In this document: in pieces, positions 26,904 to 34,952 of the stretch | How the letters are laid out: every line of letters begins with the position of its first letter | How positions within the stretch are numbered: the first letter of the stretch is position 1 | Source of the DNA: G963665815 sp942492065 | GTDB lineage: Bacteria > Cloacimonadota > Cloacimonadia > Cloacimonadales > JAIOQZ01 | Assembly (NCBI GenBank): GCA_942492065.1 | Contig: CALODV010000008.1 | Span: 620,001-684,000, forward strand | Length of the DNA: 64,000 nucleotides | Reading direction: 5' to 3' | The notes under the pieces: model-generated | What the model was told of the DNA's origin: nothing | What the model saw: the letters and a program-made list of their open reading frames with translations, nothing else | Database searches by the model: none | Made by a program: the position numbers and the translations under genes

Positions 26904-27938
26904 TTATAGATTAAAAGGTTTGTATCGGATAAGACATGAATTTTCAGGAGAGTAAGCATAAAGGTGGTCGTTGATAATAGTGAAACTGTCGATATCCATA
27001 TCAGTAATTCCTATATTTGCTATCTGAACCCCATTATTTGTAAAGATTTGCAGAACATACTCAATTTCTGAATCATCATGTTCTTCTCCTAATGGAAACC
27101 TTGGTGCAATTATATAAATATTGCCTTTGGAGTCAACTTCATTATGAAAAGCAGTGTAATTCCTTTGATAATATACATTATTACCACCTAGAGAAATCTC
27201 TTTGGTGCCACCCTCAACATATACATGTCTTTTAATTACTAAACTTGGTTTCTTATCAACAACTTTCACAATCAGATTCTCGGTAAGAAAATTTATAATG
27301 AAATCATTATTATACATACTCAAAGCAATTGATTTCATTGGGGATTCCTCTTTACTCAAGGTTGGGCTGAATGCAGGTAACTGTTCATACTTTTCAGAAA
27401 CAGGATAGATATCCATTCTTGAGTTTTCAGTACTCCAGTCTGAACCAACACTGAAAATAGTATTGTCATCTCCTATACAAAAATCATTGATAAAAAAGCT
27501 CTCGATCTTATGGCTGGAAATATAATTCCCATCTAAATCGAGTATTTTCATTATATTCTGACCTGAATCGTATACAACTAACTCATCTCTTTTATTGAGT
27601 CTGAATAATATCGGATAGTTCAGTTCTTCCGGTCCTTGCCCTTTATGACACAGAGTTTTAATATAATTCCCATTATGGTCGAACTTCTTTATATTTGCTT
27701 CTTCATAATCCAGAACATAAACATTACCGGCCTTATCCTCAAGAATGCTGCTGATTTGGCTTATTGTGAATTGTGATAAATCTTCCCTGAAAATAACGTC
27801 TGGCTCAAACACGTAAGTCTCAACAGGCATCTCCTTATTAATAATTGTTTTAACTCCGTCTGTGGTTGTGATCTCGTAATTGTTTTTGGTACAGCCAATA
27901 AATAGAAATAGAACAGTGAGGGTAAATAAGTACTTCAT
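26904..27938 (-). CDS. Six-bladed beta-propeller lipoprotein 5 of 5, first in the array
   Basis: I place the start at the ATG at 27938 (MKYLFTLTVLFLFIGC), which has GGAG eight bases upstream and gives a clean lipoprotein signal; an upstream ATG would add 15 unlikely residues. The N-terminus TKNNYEITTTDGVKTIINKEM and blades NVYVLDYEEANIKKFDHNG and CHKGQGPEELNYP are those of the family; note GPEEL instead of the GPGE of the other copies. It is the promoter-proximal gene. The 146 bp upstream to the terminator at 28108 must hold the array promoter, though I cannot pick it with confidence. Confidence 0.85.
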   Translation of the reverse strand: MKYLFTLTVLFLFIGCTKNNYEITTTDGVKTIINKEMPVETYVFEPDVIFREDLSQFTISQISSILEDKAGNVYVLDYEEANIKKFDHNGNYIKTLCHKGQGPEELNYPILFRLNKRDELVVYDSGQNIMKILDLDGNYISSHKIESFFINDFCIGDDNTIFSVGSDWSTENSRMDIYPVSEKYEQLPAFSPTLSKEESPMKSIALSMYNNDFIINFLTENLIVKVVDKKPSLVIKRHVYVEGGTKEISLGGNNVYYQRNYTAFHNEVDSKGNIYIIAPRFPLGEEHDDSEIEYVLQIFTNNGVQIANIGITDMDIDSFTIINDHLYAYSPENSCLIRYKPFNL

Positions 27939-28084
27939 GATTAAGCTCCAGAATAATGTATAGAACCGGACATACAACATCAACGATAATCAAGAAATTA
28001 TTGAATTGATGTTATTAAAGGTTCTACAATAATTAATTCTGTTTAAGCAAAAAGTTACATGCTTAATTGATTTTTAACAAAAAA

Positions 28085-28108
28085 AAGCCTGTTGAAAACA
28101 ACAGGCTT
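28085..28108 (-). terminator. Terminator after the ferredoxin gene
   Basis: The stem AAGCCTGTTG / CAACAGGCTT has a 4-base loop and is followed on the minus strand by a U-run. It ends the translation-gene and ferredoxin transcript about 20 bp past the ferredoxin stop, before the beta-propeller array. Confidence 0.9.
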
Positions 28109-28126
28109 AAAAGGTTTTTTATAAGT

Positions 28127-28303
28127 TTATAACTCTTTTTTTCCTCTAATAGCTTCGACAGGACATACTTCTTCACATTTACCACAAGATACACAAGCAT
28201 CTGTGATAATGTAAATACCTTCACCTTCAACGATTGCTGAAACAGGGCATGTGTCGACGCATAAACCGCAGTTTACACATTCAGATGTAATTACAAATGA
28301 CAT
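28127..28303 (-). CDS. 2[4Fe-4S] ferredoxin, 58 residues
   Basis: This short gene encodes a clostridial-type bacterial ferredoxin that carries electrons at low potential in the cytoplasm. Both cluster motifs are complete: Cys9, 12, 15 and 19 (CVNCGLCVDTCP) and Cys37, 40, 43 and 47 (CVSCGKCEEVCP). The product is only slightly longer than the family norm and internally repeated. It starts 12 bp after the frr stop, so it is probably read from the rpsB-frr transcript, and it ends at a strong terminator. The presence of this protein points to anaerobic metabolism, which is an inference. Confidence 0.95.
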   Translation of the reverse strand: MSFVITSECVNCGLCVDTCPVSAIVEGEGIYIITDACVSCGKCEEVCPVEAIRGKKEL

Positions 28304-28314
28304 TTGTTCTCCTA

Positions 28315-28869
28315 TCAGATCTCTAATACTTCTTTTTCTTTATTTTTAGCTGATTCAGAAATCTTTTCTATCCAGCTATCTGTTAATTCCTGAATATCAG
28401 AGAGCAGTTTCTTTTCGTCATCTTCAGTTATTTCACTGCTTTTCTTCATTTTCTTACCGGCATCATTTCCATCTCTACGGATGTTTCTGACACTGATTTT
28501 TGCATCTTCAGAAAGTTTTTTAACTTGTTTTACAATGTCCTTTCTCTTTTCTTCAGTAAGTTGAGGGAAAGGAAGACGAATAACGTTACCGTCATTCTCA
28601 GGTGTAATACCAAGATTTGCAGCCAGTATTTCTTTTTCAATATCAGCCAGAGTAGTTTTGTCCCAAGGCTGAACAACAATAAGTCGTGATTCCGGAATAG
28701 AAATATTACATAACTGTTTTATAGGAGTGGAAGCACCATAATAGTTAATTTTAACATCATCCAGAACTGAAGCTGAAGCTCTACCTGTTCTGAGTTTACT
28801 GTATTGATTAAGTAAACTATTAAAAGCTTTTTCCATTTTCTCTTCAAGATTCATTAATAAAGTATCCAT
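28315..28869 (-). CDS. frr: Ribosome recycling factor
   Basis: The 184-residue cytoplasmic protein, with EF-G, splits post-termination ribosomes. Family motifs are present: FNSLLNQYSKLRTGRASASVLDDV, YYGASTPIKQLCNISIPE, LTEEKRKDIVKQVKKLSEDAK and the RNIRRDGND segment near residue 130. The length is standard. It follows pyrH by 15 bp, the widely conserved bacterial order pyrH-frr. Confidence 0.98.
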   Translation of the reverse strand: MDTLLMNLEEKMEKAFNSLLNQYSKLRTGRASASVLDDVKINYYGASTPIKQLCNISIPESRLIVVQPWDKTTLADIEKEILAANLGITPENDGNVIRLPFPQLTEEKRKDIVKQVKKLSEDAKISVRNIRRDGNDAGKKMKKSSEITEDDEKKLLSDIQELTDSWIEKISESAKNKEKEVLEI

Positions 28870-28884
28870 AATCTCTCCAATTGG

Positions 28885-29616
28885 TTAGCTTTGTGTCGGA
28901 TACACATAAGTTCCAACGTCCTGTCTGAGGATAGCTTGTTCAAAGTTACCTTTTTTAAGAACGTTAAAGACCTTAATTGGCATATTATTATCTCTGGCAA
29001 GAGAAAACGCCGTCATATCCATCACGTTAAGTTTTTTACTTAGTACTTCGTCGAAATCGACTGCTTCAAGAAATTCAGCATTCGGATCTTTTTTAGGATC
29101 TGATGTGTAAACTCCATCTACTTTAGTACCTTTAATAACTATATCCGCATCTAATTCCACCGCACGCAGAACTGCAGCTGTATCGGTTGTAAAATAAGGG
29201 TTACCGGTTCCGGCGCAAATTATGCATATTCTTCCTTCTTTGAGAGATGTTTTAGCCCTTAAAGGAGTATAAAATTTAGTGAATCTGTCCATTTGAACAG
29301 CAGAATATACTTCGGAGTTAATGTTATGTTGATGAAGATATTCGGAAAGAACAAGTGAATTCTGTACAGTAGCGAGCATACCGATACTGTCTGCAATCAC
29401 TCTTCTCATTCCTGCATTGCTTCCATTAATACCTCTGAATATATTTCCCCCGCCAAGAACAATAGCAATACTGACACCAAGTCTCTTGACGGAAATGATA
29501 TCATCTACTATAGATTTTATTGTTTCTTCGTCATACCCAAAGCCTTTACTGCCACTGAGAACTTCTCCACTAAGTTTGAAGAGTACGCGATGCACTTTTT
29601 CCGGTTTATAATACAT
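28885..29616 (-). CDS. pyrH: UMP kinase
   Basis: The 243-residue bacterial-type uridylate kinase phosphorylates UMP to UDP with ATP, an essential step in pyrimidine nucleotide supply. It belongs to the amino-acid-kinase fold: LFKLSGEVLSG at the phosphate-binding site, IVLGGGNIFRG, ADSIGMLATVQNSLVL, and the nucleotide-binding GTGNPYFTTDTAAVLRA and KGTKVDGVYTSDPK. It lies between tsf and frr with 17- and 15-bp gaps. Confidence 0.98.
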   Translation of the reverse strand: MYYKPEKVHRVLFKLSGEVLSGSKGFGYDEETIKSIVDDIISVKRLGVSIAIVLGGGNIFRGINGSNAGMRRVIADSIGMLATVQNSLVLSEYLHQHNINSEVYSAVQMDRFTKFYTPLRAKTSLKEGRICIICAGTGNPYFTTDTAAVLRAVELDADIVIKGTKVDGVYTSDPKKDPNAEFLEAVDFDEVLSKKLNVMDMTAFSLARDNNMPIKVFNVLKKGNFEQAILRQDVGTYVYPTQS

Positions 29617-29633
29617 AATTACAGCCTCTGAGA

Positions 29634-30227
29634 TTATTCACCAAGAGAAAAACGTACAAATTTTGCAATCTGGATGTTTTCTCCAAGTTTTGCTACATAT
29701 TCATGCACAAGGTTTTGTATTGTCTTGTCAGGATCTTTAACAAATTCCTGATTTAAAAGACAATTCTCTTTTTTGAATTTAGCAATTTGACCTGCAACGA
29801 TTTTATCTACGATTTTTTCAGGTTTACCATCGTTAAGGGCCTTATTTTTATAGATTTCAGCTTCTTTCTCAATTAAACTGCTGTCGATTTCATCTTCGCT
29901 GAGAGCGAGAGGATTTGTTGCTGCAATATGCATAGCGATGTCACGGCATAAGCCTTTGAAGTCATCTGTATTTGCAACGAAGTCAGTTTCGCAGTTTACT
30001 TCTAAAAGTACACCAAGTCTTCCGTTTGAGTGAATATATGATTGAATCAGACCCTCTTTAGTAGCTCTGTCTGATTTTTTTGCAGCCTTGCTGAGACCCT
30101 TTTCTCTAAGGTACTTTACTGCAGCTTCGAGATCACCATCAGTATGAACGAGTGCCTTTTTGCAATCCATCATACCCACGCCTGTTTTTTCTCTGAGATC
30201 CTTTACCATCTTTGCACTGATACTCAT
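29634..30227 (-). CDS. tsf: Elongation factor Ts
   Basis: EF-Ts recycles EF-Tu by exchanging GDP for GTP. I place the start at the ATG at 30227 (MSISAKMVKDLREKTGVGMMDCKKAL), with GGGAGA upstream. A start further upstream at 30278 would run through the terminator stem that separates tsf from rpsB. The product has about 197 residues, the short form with the UBA-like N-domain, the TDFVAN motif (CETDFVANTDDF) and one coiled C-terminal domain, rather than the longer E. coli form. Its transcription must come from read-through or from its own promoter. Confidence 0.96.
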   Translation of the reverse strand: MSISAKMVKDLREKTGVGMMDCKKALVHTDGDLEAAVKYLREKGLSKAAKKSDRATKEGLIQSYIHSNGRLGVLLEVNCETDFVANTDDFKGLCRDIAMHIAATNPLALSEDEIDSSLIEKEAEIYKNKALNDGKPEKIVDKIVAGQIAKFKKENCLLNQEFVKDPDKTIQNLVHEYVAKLGENIQIAKFVRFSLGE

Positions 30228-30251
30228 TTTATTTCTCCCAAATTTTTTTTG

Positions 30252-30276
30252 AAAAAAAAGAGAGGCGATGCCTCTC
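30252..30276 (-). terminator. Intrinsic terminator between rpsB and tsf
   Basis: On the minus strand GAGAGGCATCGCCTCTC is followed by eight U residues, beginning 9 bp past the rpsB stop. The stem is 7 bp with a 3-base loop. Its place inside the conserved rpsB-tsf pair suggests partial termination that sets a lower level of EF-Ts than S2. Confidence 0.85.
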
Positions 30277-30284
30277 AATATTTA

Positions 30285-31088
30285 TTATTCAGAAGCTGAG
30301 GCTTCTTCCTGTTTTTCTGTTTTCTGTTCTTGCGTTCCCTCGGCAGCTACTTCAACATTTTCTGTTTGCTCCGCATCCTGTTGAGCATCGTCAGCACCTT
30401 CGGCAGCTGTTTGTCTACCATCTATTACAGCATTTGCCATAATATCTGAAATAAGATTGATTGCTCTGATAGCATCATCATTTGCCGGGATCACATAATC
30501 TATAATATCAGGATCACTATTTGTGTCTACCAATCCTACGATAGGTATATTAAGTTTTCTGGCTTCGTTAACAGCGATTTGCTCATTCATTGTATCTACA
30601 ATAAACACTGCACCCGGAGTTTTATCCATACCACGGATACCACCGAGAGCTTTTTCGATTTTGTCATGCTTTCTCTGCATTCTTGTAGCTTCGAGTTTTG
30701 TAAAGCTGCTGATTCTGCCGTCTTCCTGAATTTCTTCGATATATTCCATTCTTTCAATACTTCTGCGTATGGTTCTCATATTAGTAAGCATTCCACCATA
30801 CCATCTGTTGCTTACAAAGAAAGCACCACATTTTTTGGCTGCAGCCTGAACAGCATCTTGTGCTTGTTTCTTGGTTCCAACGAATAATATATGTTCACCT
30901 TGAGCTGCTATTTCTTTTAAAAACATGTAAGCTTCATTAACTGCATCTACAGTCTGTTTCAAGTCCAGTATATGAATACCGTTTCTTTTTAAGAAGATAT
31001 ACTTCTTCATTTTTGGATTCCATTTGTGGGTCTGGTGACCAAAATGAACTCCGGCTTCTAAAAGTTGTTTCATTGATACAACTGACAT
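30285..31088 (-). CDS. rpsB: Ribosomal protein S2
   Basis: The 267-residue small-subunit protein has the family motifs MKQLLEAGVHFGHQTHKWNPKMKKYIF, GIHILDLKQT, FVGTKKQAQD, FVSNRWYGGMLTN and IVGLVDTNSDPD. After about residue 225 there is an acidic, Ala/Glu-rich tail (DAQQDAEQTENVEVAAE), which is common in some phyla and not conserved. A possible structured RNA leader lies directly upstream at 31113-31191. Confidence 0.98.
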   Translation of the reverse strand: MSVVSMKQLLEAGVHFGHQTHKWNPKMKKYIFLKRNGIHILDLKQTVDAVNEAYMFLKEIAAQGEHILFVGTKKQAQDAVQAAAKKCGAFFVSNRWYGGMLTNMRTIRRSIERMEYIEEIQEDGRISSFTKLEATRMQRKHDKIEKALGGIRGMDKTPGAVFIVDTMNEQIAVNEARKLNIPIVGLVDTNSDPDIIDYVIPANDDAIRAINLISDIMANAVIDGRQTAAEGADDAQQDAEQTENVEVAAEGTQEQKTEKQEEASASE

Positions 31089-31112
31089 TTTGTCTCCTTT
31101 ACGGTTGTTTCA

Positions 31113-31191
31113 TTATCGAGCATTCATCTATCAATCCCGCATGGGACACCGCTACATGAATTCTGGTAATCATCTTTAACCATCTCGATAA
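31113..31191 (-). promoter_or_regulatory. Candidate structured mRNA leader of rpsB
   Basis: In the 116 bp between rpsI and rpsB three complementary pairs nest: an outer 8-bp helix TTATCGAG / CTCGATAA (31113-31120 with 31184-31191), an inner 6-bp helix ATTCAT / ATGAAT (31122-31127 with 31156-31161), and a hairpin TCCC-GCAT-GGGA (31135-31146). The ribosome site follows within 20 bases. Leaders that let S2 repress its own synthesis are known in several phyla. Whether this one is homologous to them is an inference. Confidence 0.5.
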
Positions 31192-31204
31192 GTAGTGTTG
31201 GAAA

Positions 31205-31591
31205 TTAACGTTTAGAGAATTGGAATCTCTTACGTGCTTTAGGTTGACCACTTTTCTTACGTTCAACCATTCTTGGATCTCTGGTGAGTAATCCAACTTT
31301 TTTCAACACAGGTCTCATTTCTTCATCATATTTTACTAACGCTCTTGCTATACCATGTCTGATAGCTCCAGCCTGTCCGGAAAGTCCGCCGCCAACTACG
31401 TTAACTTTAAGGTCAAATTTTTCTGACATATTAACGAGTTTGAAAGGGTGTTCAACAATCATTTCAAGGATTTCTCTACTGAGATATTCTTTCATGTTCT
31501 TTTTGTTGATGATGCGTTTTCCTGTTCCAGGTGTAAGTCTTACTCTGGCTACAGCATTTTTTCTTCTTCCGACTGCATCAAAATATTGCAT
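31205..31591 (-). CDS. rpsI: Ribosomal protein S9
   Basis: The 128-residue protein of the small subunit shows FDAVGRRKNAVARVRLTPGTGK at the N-terminus, VVGGGLSGQAGAIRHGIARAL in the middle, and the basic tail ending KARKRFQFSKR that reaches the P-site tRNA. It follows rplM by 13 bp, the usual bacterial pair. Confidence 0.98.
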   Translation of the reverse strand: MQYFDAVGRRKNAVARVRLTPGTGKRIINKKNMKEYLSREILEMIVEHPFKLVNMSEKFDLKVNVVGGGLSGQAGAIRHGIARALVKYDEEMRPVLKKVGLLTRDPRMVERKKSGQPKARKRFQFSKR

Positions 31592-31604
31592 TAATTTCCT
31601 CCGT

Positions 31605-32030
31605 TTAACTCAATGTTTTAGGAGCTTGAGCAATGTGTGGATGCTCTTCGCCGCAATAAACTTTAAGTTTCTTTAACATCTGTCTGCCTAAAGCATTCTT
31701 TGGCAGCATGCCTTTTACAGCATTCTCAATAATTTTTTCCGGATGTTCAGACATCATTCTTTTATAAGAAATCTGCTTTAATCCGCCAGGATATCCACTA
31801 TATCGGTCGTATGTCTTCTGAAGCTCTTTATTTCTTGTGAGCTTCACTTGTTCAGCGTTGATAACTACTACGTAGTCACCAAGGTCAAGGTTTGGGCTGA
31901 ATTGTGGATTGTGCTTTCCTCTGAGAATAGCAGCAATCTTTGTAGAGATTCTACCCAGTACTTGATCTTTTGCATCAATAACATACCAGTCGTGTGTAAT
32001 ATCCTTACCGCGTTTAGTAAGTGTTTTCAT
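31605..32030 (-). CDS. rplM: Ribosomal protein L13
   Basis: The 141-residue large-subunit assembly protein has WYVIDAKDQVLGRISTKIA, LRGKHNPQFSPNLDLGDYVVVINA, KMLPKNALGRQ-like segment (GMLPKNALGRQMLKKL) and YCGEEHPHIAQAP. It is the first gene of the ribosomal cluster and has a good ribosome site (AAAGGAG) and a candidate promoter upstream. Confidence 0.98.
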   Translation of the reverse strand: MKTLTKRGKDITHDWYVIDAKDQVLGRISTKIAAILRGKHNPQFSPNLDLGDYVVVINAEQVKLTRNKELQKTYDRYSGYPGGLKQISYKRMMSEHPEKIIENAVKGMLPKNALGRQMLKKLKVYCGEEHPHIAQAPKTLS

Positions 32031-32067
32031 TACAACTCCTTTTGTATTTTTGCGAATAAATCAGGTC

Positions 32068-32097
32068 AAAATATTGACACTGCTGATTTTGTGTCAA
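32068..32097 (-). promoter_or_regulatory. Candidate promoter and operator of rplM
   Basis: On the minus strand TTGACA is followed after 18 bases by TATTTT, about 40 bp before the rplM start, a good match to a primary-sigma promoter. The -35 element is also one arm of a perfect inverted repeat TTGACAC-N10-GTGTCAA (32074-32097), so a repressor could compete with polymerase here. Confidence 0.5.
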
Positions 32098-32208
32098 GTA
32101 AATTGACGTTTAAGGACATTAATTATCTGCAATTCATTTAAATATATAAAAATAGAATGTGCTGACTGATGATTTACGTTTATTGGTATCAGTACTCTAA
32201 ATCATTTA

Positions 32209-32739
32209 TCAGCTGTTTTTTATAAACTTCATCTTGAACTGATATTTAGTTTTCTCTCTAACCGGGATTCTCCAGTTAGTTATTATTATGTCTTCTATCT
32301 TGTTTAAAAATCTGTCGGAAAAGTAACTGCCTTCACCGGAAACAATCTCAACTCCATCAACTCTGTCGCTTTCATTAATATATAGAGTGATTTCGATGAC
32401 TCCGTACATTTCTTCCAGTGATTTTCTGTATTCATGCTTAATCTGTGACTGATAAGTATTGATATAGTTACTGATGTTAACAGATTCAATTTCGCTTTGT
32501 TCAGGCTTTTCAATATTAACCTGCTCCTCAGGCATCTTCTTGAATTTGTAGGCTTGAGGATTTGCCACTTTGGATGAACCTTTCTCACGAATGACTTCTC
32601 TTCGAGATTTTACGGTTTTAGTGTTTGATGCTACACTTTCAGTTCTGGCTTCTTTGTCTTTTCTACCGGAACAGGATACTAGTGTGAGCATAGTGCAAAG
32701 TGCAAGAGCTGATATGGTAATTACTTTTATCTTATTCAT
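32209..32739 (-). CDS. Lipoprotein with TonB-C / AgmX-like domain
   Basis: The 176-residue protein has a lipoprotein signal (MNKIKVITISALALCTMLT, then LVSC), a charged linker at 25-85 rich in Lys, Glu and Ser, and a C-terminal domain at about 90-176. That domain has the pattern of the TonB-C/AgmX-PglI C-terminal fold (YGVIEITLYINESDRVDGVEIVSG, IEDIIITNWRIPV). In AgmX-type proteins of motile Myxobacteria and relatives such domains occur in envelope complexes. There is no TonB box or ExbBD nearby. It is monocistronic by spacing. Confidence 0.65.
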   Translation of the reverse strand: MNKIKVITISALALCTMLTLVSCSGRKDKEARTESVASNTKTVKSRREVIREKGSSKVANPQAYKFKKMPEEQVNIEKPEQSEIESVNISNYINTYQSQIKHEYRKSLEEMYGVIEITLYINESDRVDGVEIVSGEGSYFSDRFLNKIEDIIITNWRIPVREKTKYQFKMKFIKNS

Positions 32740-33138
32740 TGAAATCTCCTTTTACTGTAAAAAAACAGCATACCTGAAATGAGTCAAACAAATTATTGTA
32801 AAAACATTGTAAATCTGGGGGAGGGGCTTTTCATGTGTTTATGAGTGACTGTTGGAATATGGTCCTGACTTGTGAATAATGTCATTAATACTTTTTGAGA
32901 ATTGAGGTGCAGTATTTATATATTTTAACGAAGTACAAGACTTCGTATTTTACTAATAGCAAAATACCGGAAATATATCCAACAAAAGCTTGCTCTTTTA
33001 ACATAATGCATAACTTACTATTAGCATTTATAAGAATCAGCCTGAAAACATACATTGGATTATAGTCTCTGCTGCAGCTCTGCAAGAATATAAATAACTC
33101 GAGGAGTGATTTGTAAAAACTACCCCGGAGACAATATT
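32740..33138. other. Intergenic region without a supported gene
   Basis: About 400 bp between two minus-strand genes. The only structure I see is a hairpin ACGAAGT / ACTTCGT (32928-32946) with a 5-base loop followed by A/T-rich sequence, a weak terminator candidate for the glycosyltransferase gene. Open frames here are short and lack ribosome sites. Confidence 0.5.
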
Positions 33139-34248
33139 CTATTTACACTTACAAACTGATCTGTAAGTATTCAGCAGTTTCTGCATTCTTGCTTGATTGC
33201 TCATGTTTTCAACGACTAATTTTCTGATATTCCCGGCGTATTTTGCTGCAGCATCGGGATTTTCCCTAATCTCGCACATAGCATTGTAGATAGCATCCTT
33301 ACTTTTGCATTCGACTAACAAACCGGTTTCATGATTCATTATAAGTTCTCTGTTACCTGCTACATCTGTACTGATGACAGGTAATCCGGCAGCTCCAGCT
33401 TCTCTTATAGTCCCGGTAAGACCTTCCTGTGCTATGCCTGAAAAAACAAAGCCATCCAAACCAGCCATGCAATTTGACATATCTTTCCTGAATCCAATAG
33501 GAATGACTGTTCCATCCGGCAGGTATTGTACCATTTCCAGAATCCTGACACTTTCATCAACTTCTATAAGAATCAGCTTGTCATCAGGATATTTCTTATA
33601 GTAATCCATAAATGCACCCAGAAGATATTTAAGACCTTTCCTTTCACCACTATTCCCGGCAAATCCCCACACAAATGAATTTCCGATATTCAGTTCCTGT
33701 CTGAGCGTGCTTTCCTTGTCAGGAGTGAAATCATCAGTGTCAACACTACCGAAAACAACATCAATTTTATCAGGATTGATCCTACCTGACTGTACCATTA
33801 CATCTTTCACAGATTGTGATACAGCAACAACTTTTGCAATCTTAGAAGTATGGTATTTGAGTGATTGAAAAACATCAAGCTTATCTGTTACACCGCGATT
33901 TACAATGAATTTGATCCCGAGTCCGAGTGAAGCCAGAAATACAAGGTCAGCTGTAGCGCTTTTATGAGCATGAATCATATCAAATTTCTCTTCTTTCAGG
34001 TACTTTCTGAGTTTCAGGATAGATTTAATATCAATATTGTTAAACTTAAGCCTGGGCAGTTTCATGCGTTTAAAGTCTATATTGTTTCTGTAGAAATCAG
34101 AAAAGTGGGATTCCTCTATTTTTGGGTCGAATCCCATTACAGCTTTTACATTGTGTTCGGTTTCGTTAAGTGCTTTGGACAAACGAAAAAGCTGGATAGC
34201 TCCACCGCTTTTAAGTCTGGTCTGATAGGATATTTGCAGTATCTTCAT
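33139..34248 (-). CDS. Glycosyltransferase, GT4-type
   Basis: The 369-residue protein has the GT-B fold of family 4 retaining glycosyltransferases. The N-terminal half shows LQISYQTRLKSGGAIQLFRLSKALNE and DMIHAHKSATADLVF. The C-terminal half shows the donor-binding pattern FAGNSGERKGLKYLLGAF, GFVFSGIAQEGLTGTIREAGAAGLPVISTDVAG, with the catalytic-loop Glu region in EGLTGTIREA. It probably transfers a sugar from a nucleotide-sugar donor to lipopolysaccharide core or another surface glycan. Donor and acceptor cannot be read from sequence. No other glycan gene is adjacent, so it is a solitary transferase. Confidence 0.9.
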   Translation of the reverse strand: MKILQISYQTRLKSGGAIQLFRLSKALNETEHNVKAVMGFDPKIEESHFSDFYRNNIDFKRMKLPRLKFNNIDIKSILKLRKYLKEEKFDMIHAHKSATADLVFLASLGLGIKFIVNRGVTDKLDVFQSLKYHTSKIAKVVAVSQSVKDVMVQSGRINPDKIDVVFGSVDTDDFTPDKESTLRQELNIGNSFVWGFAGNSGERKGLKYLLGAFMDYYKKYPDDKLILIEVDESVRILEMVQYLPDGTVIPIGFRKDMSNCMAGLDGFVFSGIAQEGLTGTIREAGAAGLPVISTDVAGNRELIMNHETGLLVECKSKDAIYNAMCEIRENPDAAAKYAGNIRKLVVENMSNQARMQKLLNTYRSVCKCK

Positions 34249-34952
34249 ATAGTTTTTTATCTCCGATATGTTAAAGGATTCGTATCTGAGAAGTTGTCAA
34301 GGTTTAATCTATTGCTATCTAATCTGATTGCAATTGTATAAACATATTTTCATACCTGTTTGCTCCTCCGGTATGATATTTTTCCACCTTAAACTACTAT
34401 TTAGGAAAATATGTGATGATATATGTGTATTAATATTGCAGTACTTTCAAGAAGTTCGAAATTAGAAGATGATTCTGAAGCATTACAAGCAGCTGAAGTC
34501 TTAAAAAAACATTCTTCAAAAGCTGATGAATTTTACTTTTAAGCAGAATTTTTGATGTTTCAGGTAGGCTTATCAATTCGAAAATATCACATAAAAATAA
34601 TAGTTCAAGTAACAGTTTTGTTGGAAGATAAATCACTAGAAGATAGATTGGTAGAACGTGTAATCTTAATTGAAAGACACTTTGCGTTATAGGTCGTTAA
34701 TTATATATAAATAACCTTTATACCATTCTATATCAATTAAGAATACTTTGCATTGCAATGCCGTTTCTTAGAAACTAATTTAAGAAACTAAAATCAAAAA
34801 TAGCAGAGTGTATAAACAACTTGACTATAGAAGGACTGTATCAACAATTACGTATAAATGGGTTTATCAACGATCAAACGGGGTAAAGAGAATACTTTTC
34901 TTACTTGTAGCTTTGAATAGGCATGAACCATTGTAAAATAATCGGAGGCTCT
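34249..34952. other. 700-bp intergenic region, possible decayed sequence
   Basis: No complete gene is supported. A short open stretch on the plus strand (about 34435-34543) reads KLEDDSEALQAAEVLKKHSS and could be a remnant of a coding sequence, but it has no start and no recognised family. A 10-bp inverted pair TCTTAATTGA / TCAATTAAGA lies near 34662 and 34732 with a 60-bp gap and a palindrome GCATTGCAATGC follows. This looks like old mobile-element or decayed gene DNA. Confidence 0.35.

Noticed and set aside
34435..34543. A short coding remnant reading KLEDDSEALQAAEVLKK on the plus strand.
   Set aside because: It has no start, no ribosome site and no recognisable family; in A+T-rich DNA open stretches of this size are common. 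Reported only inside the intergenic note.
34662..34760. Terminal inverted repeats of a small insertion element in the 34249-34952 gap.
   Set aside because: The 10-bp A+T-rich pair is too short, and no target duplication or transposase is present.
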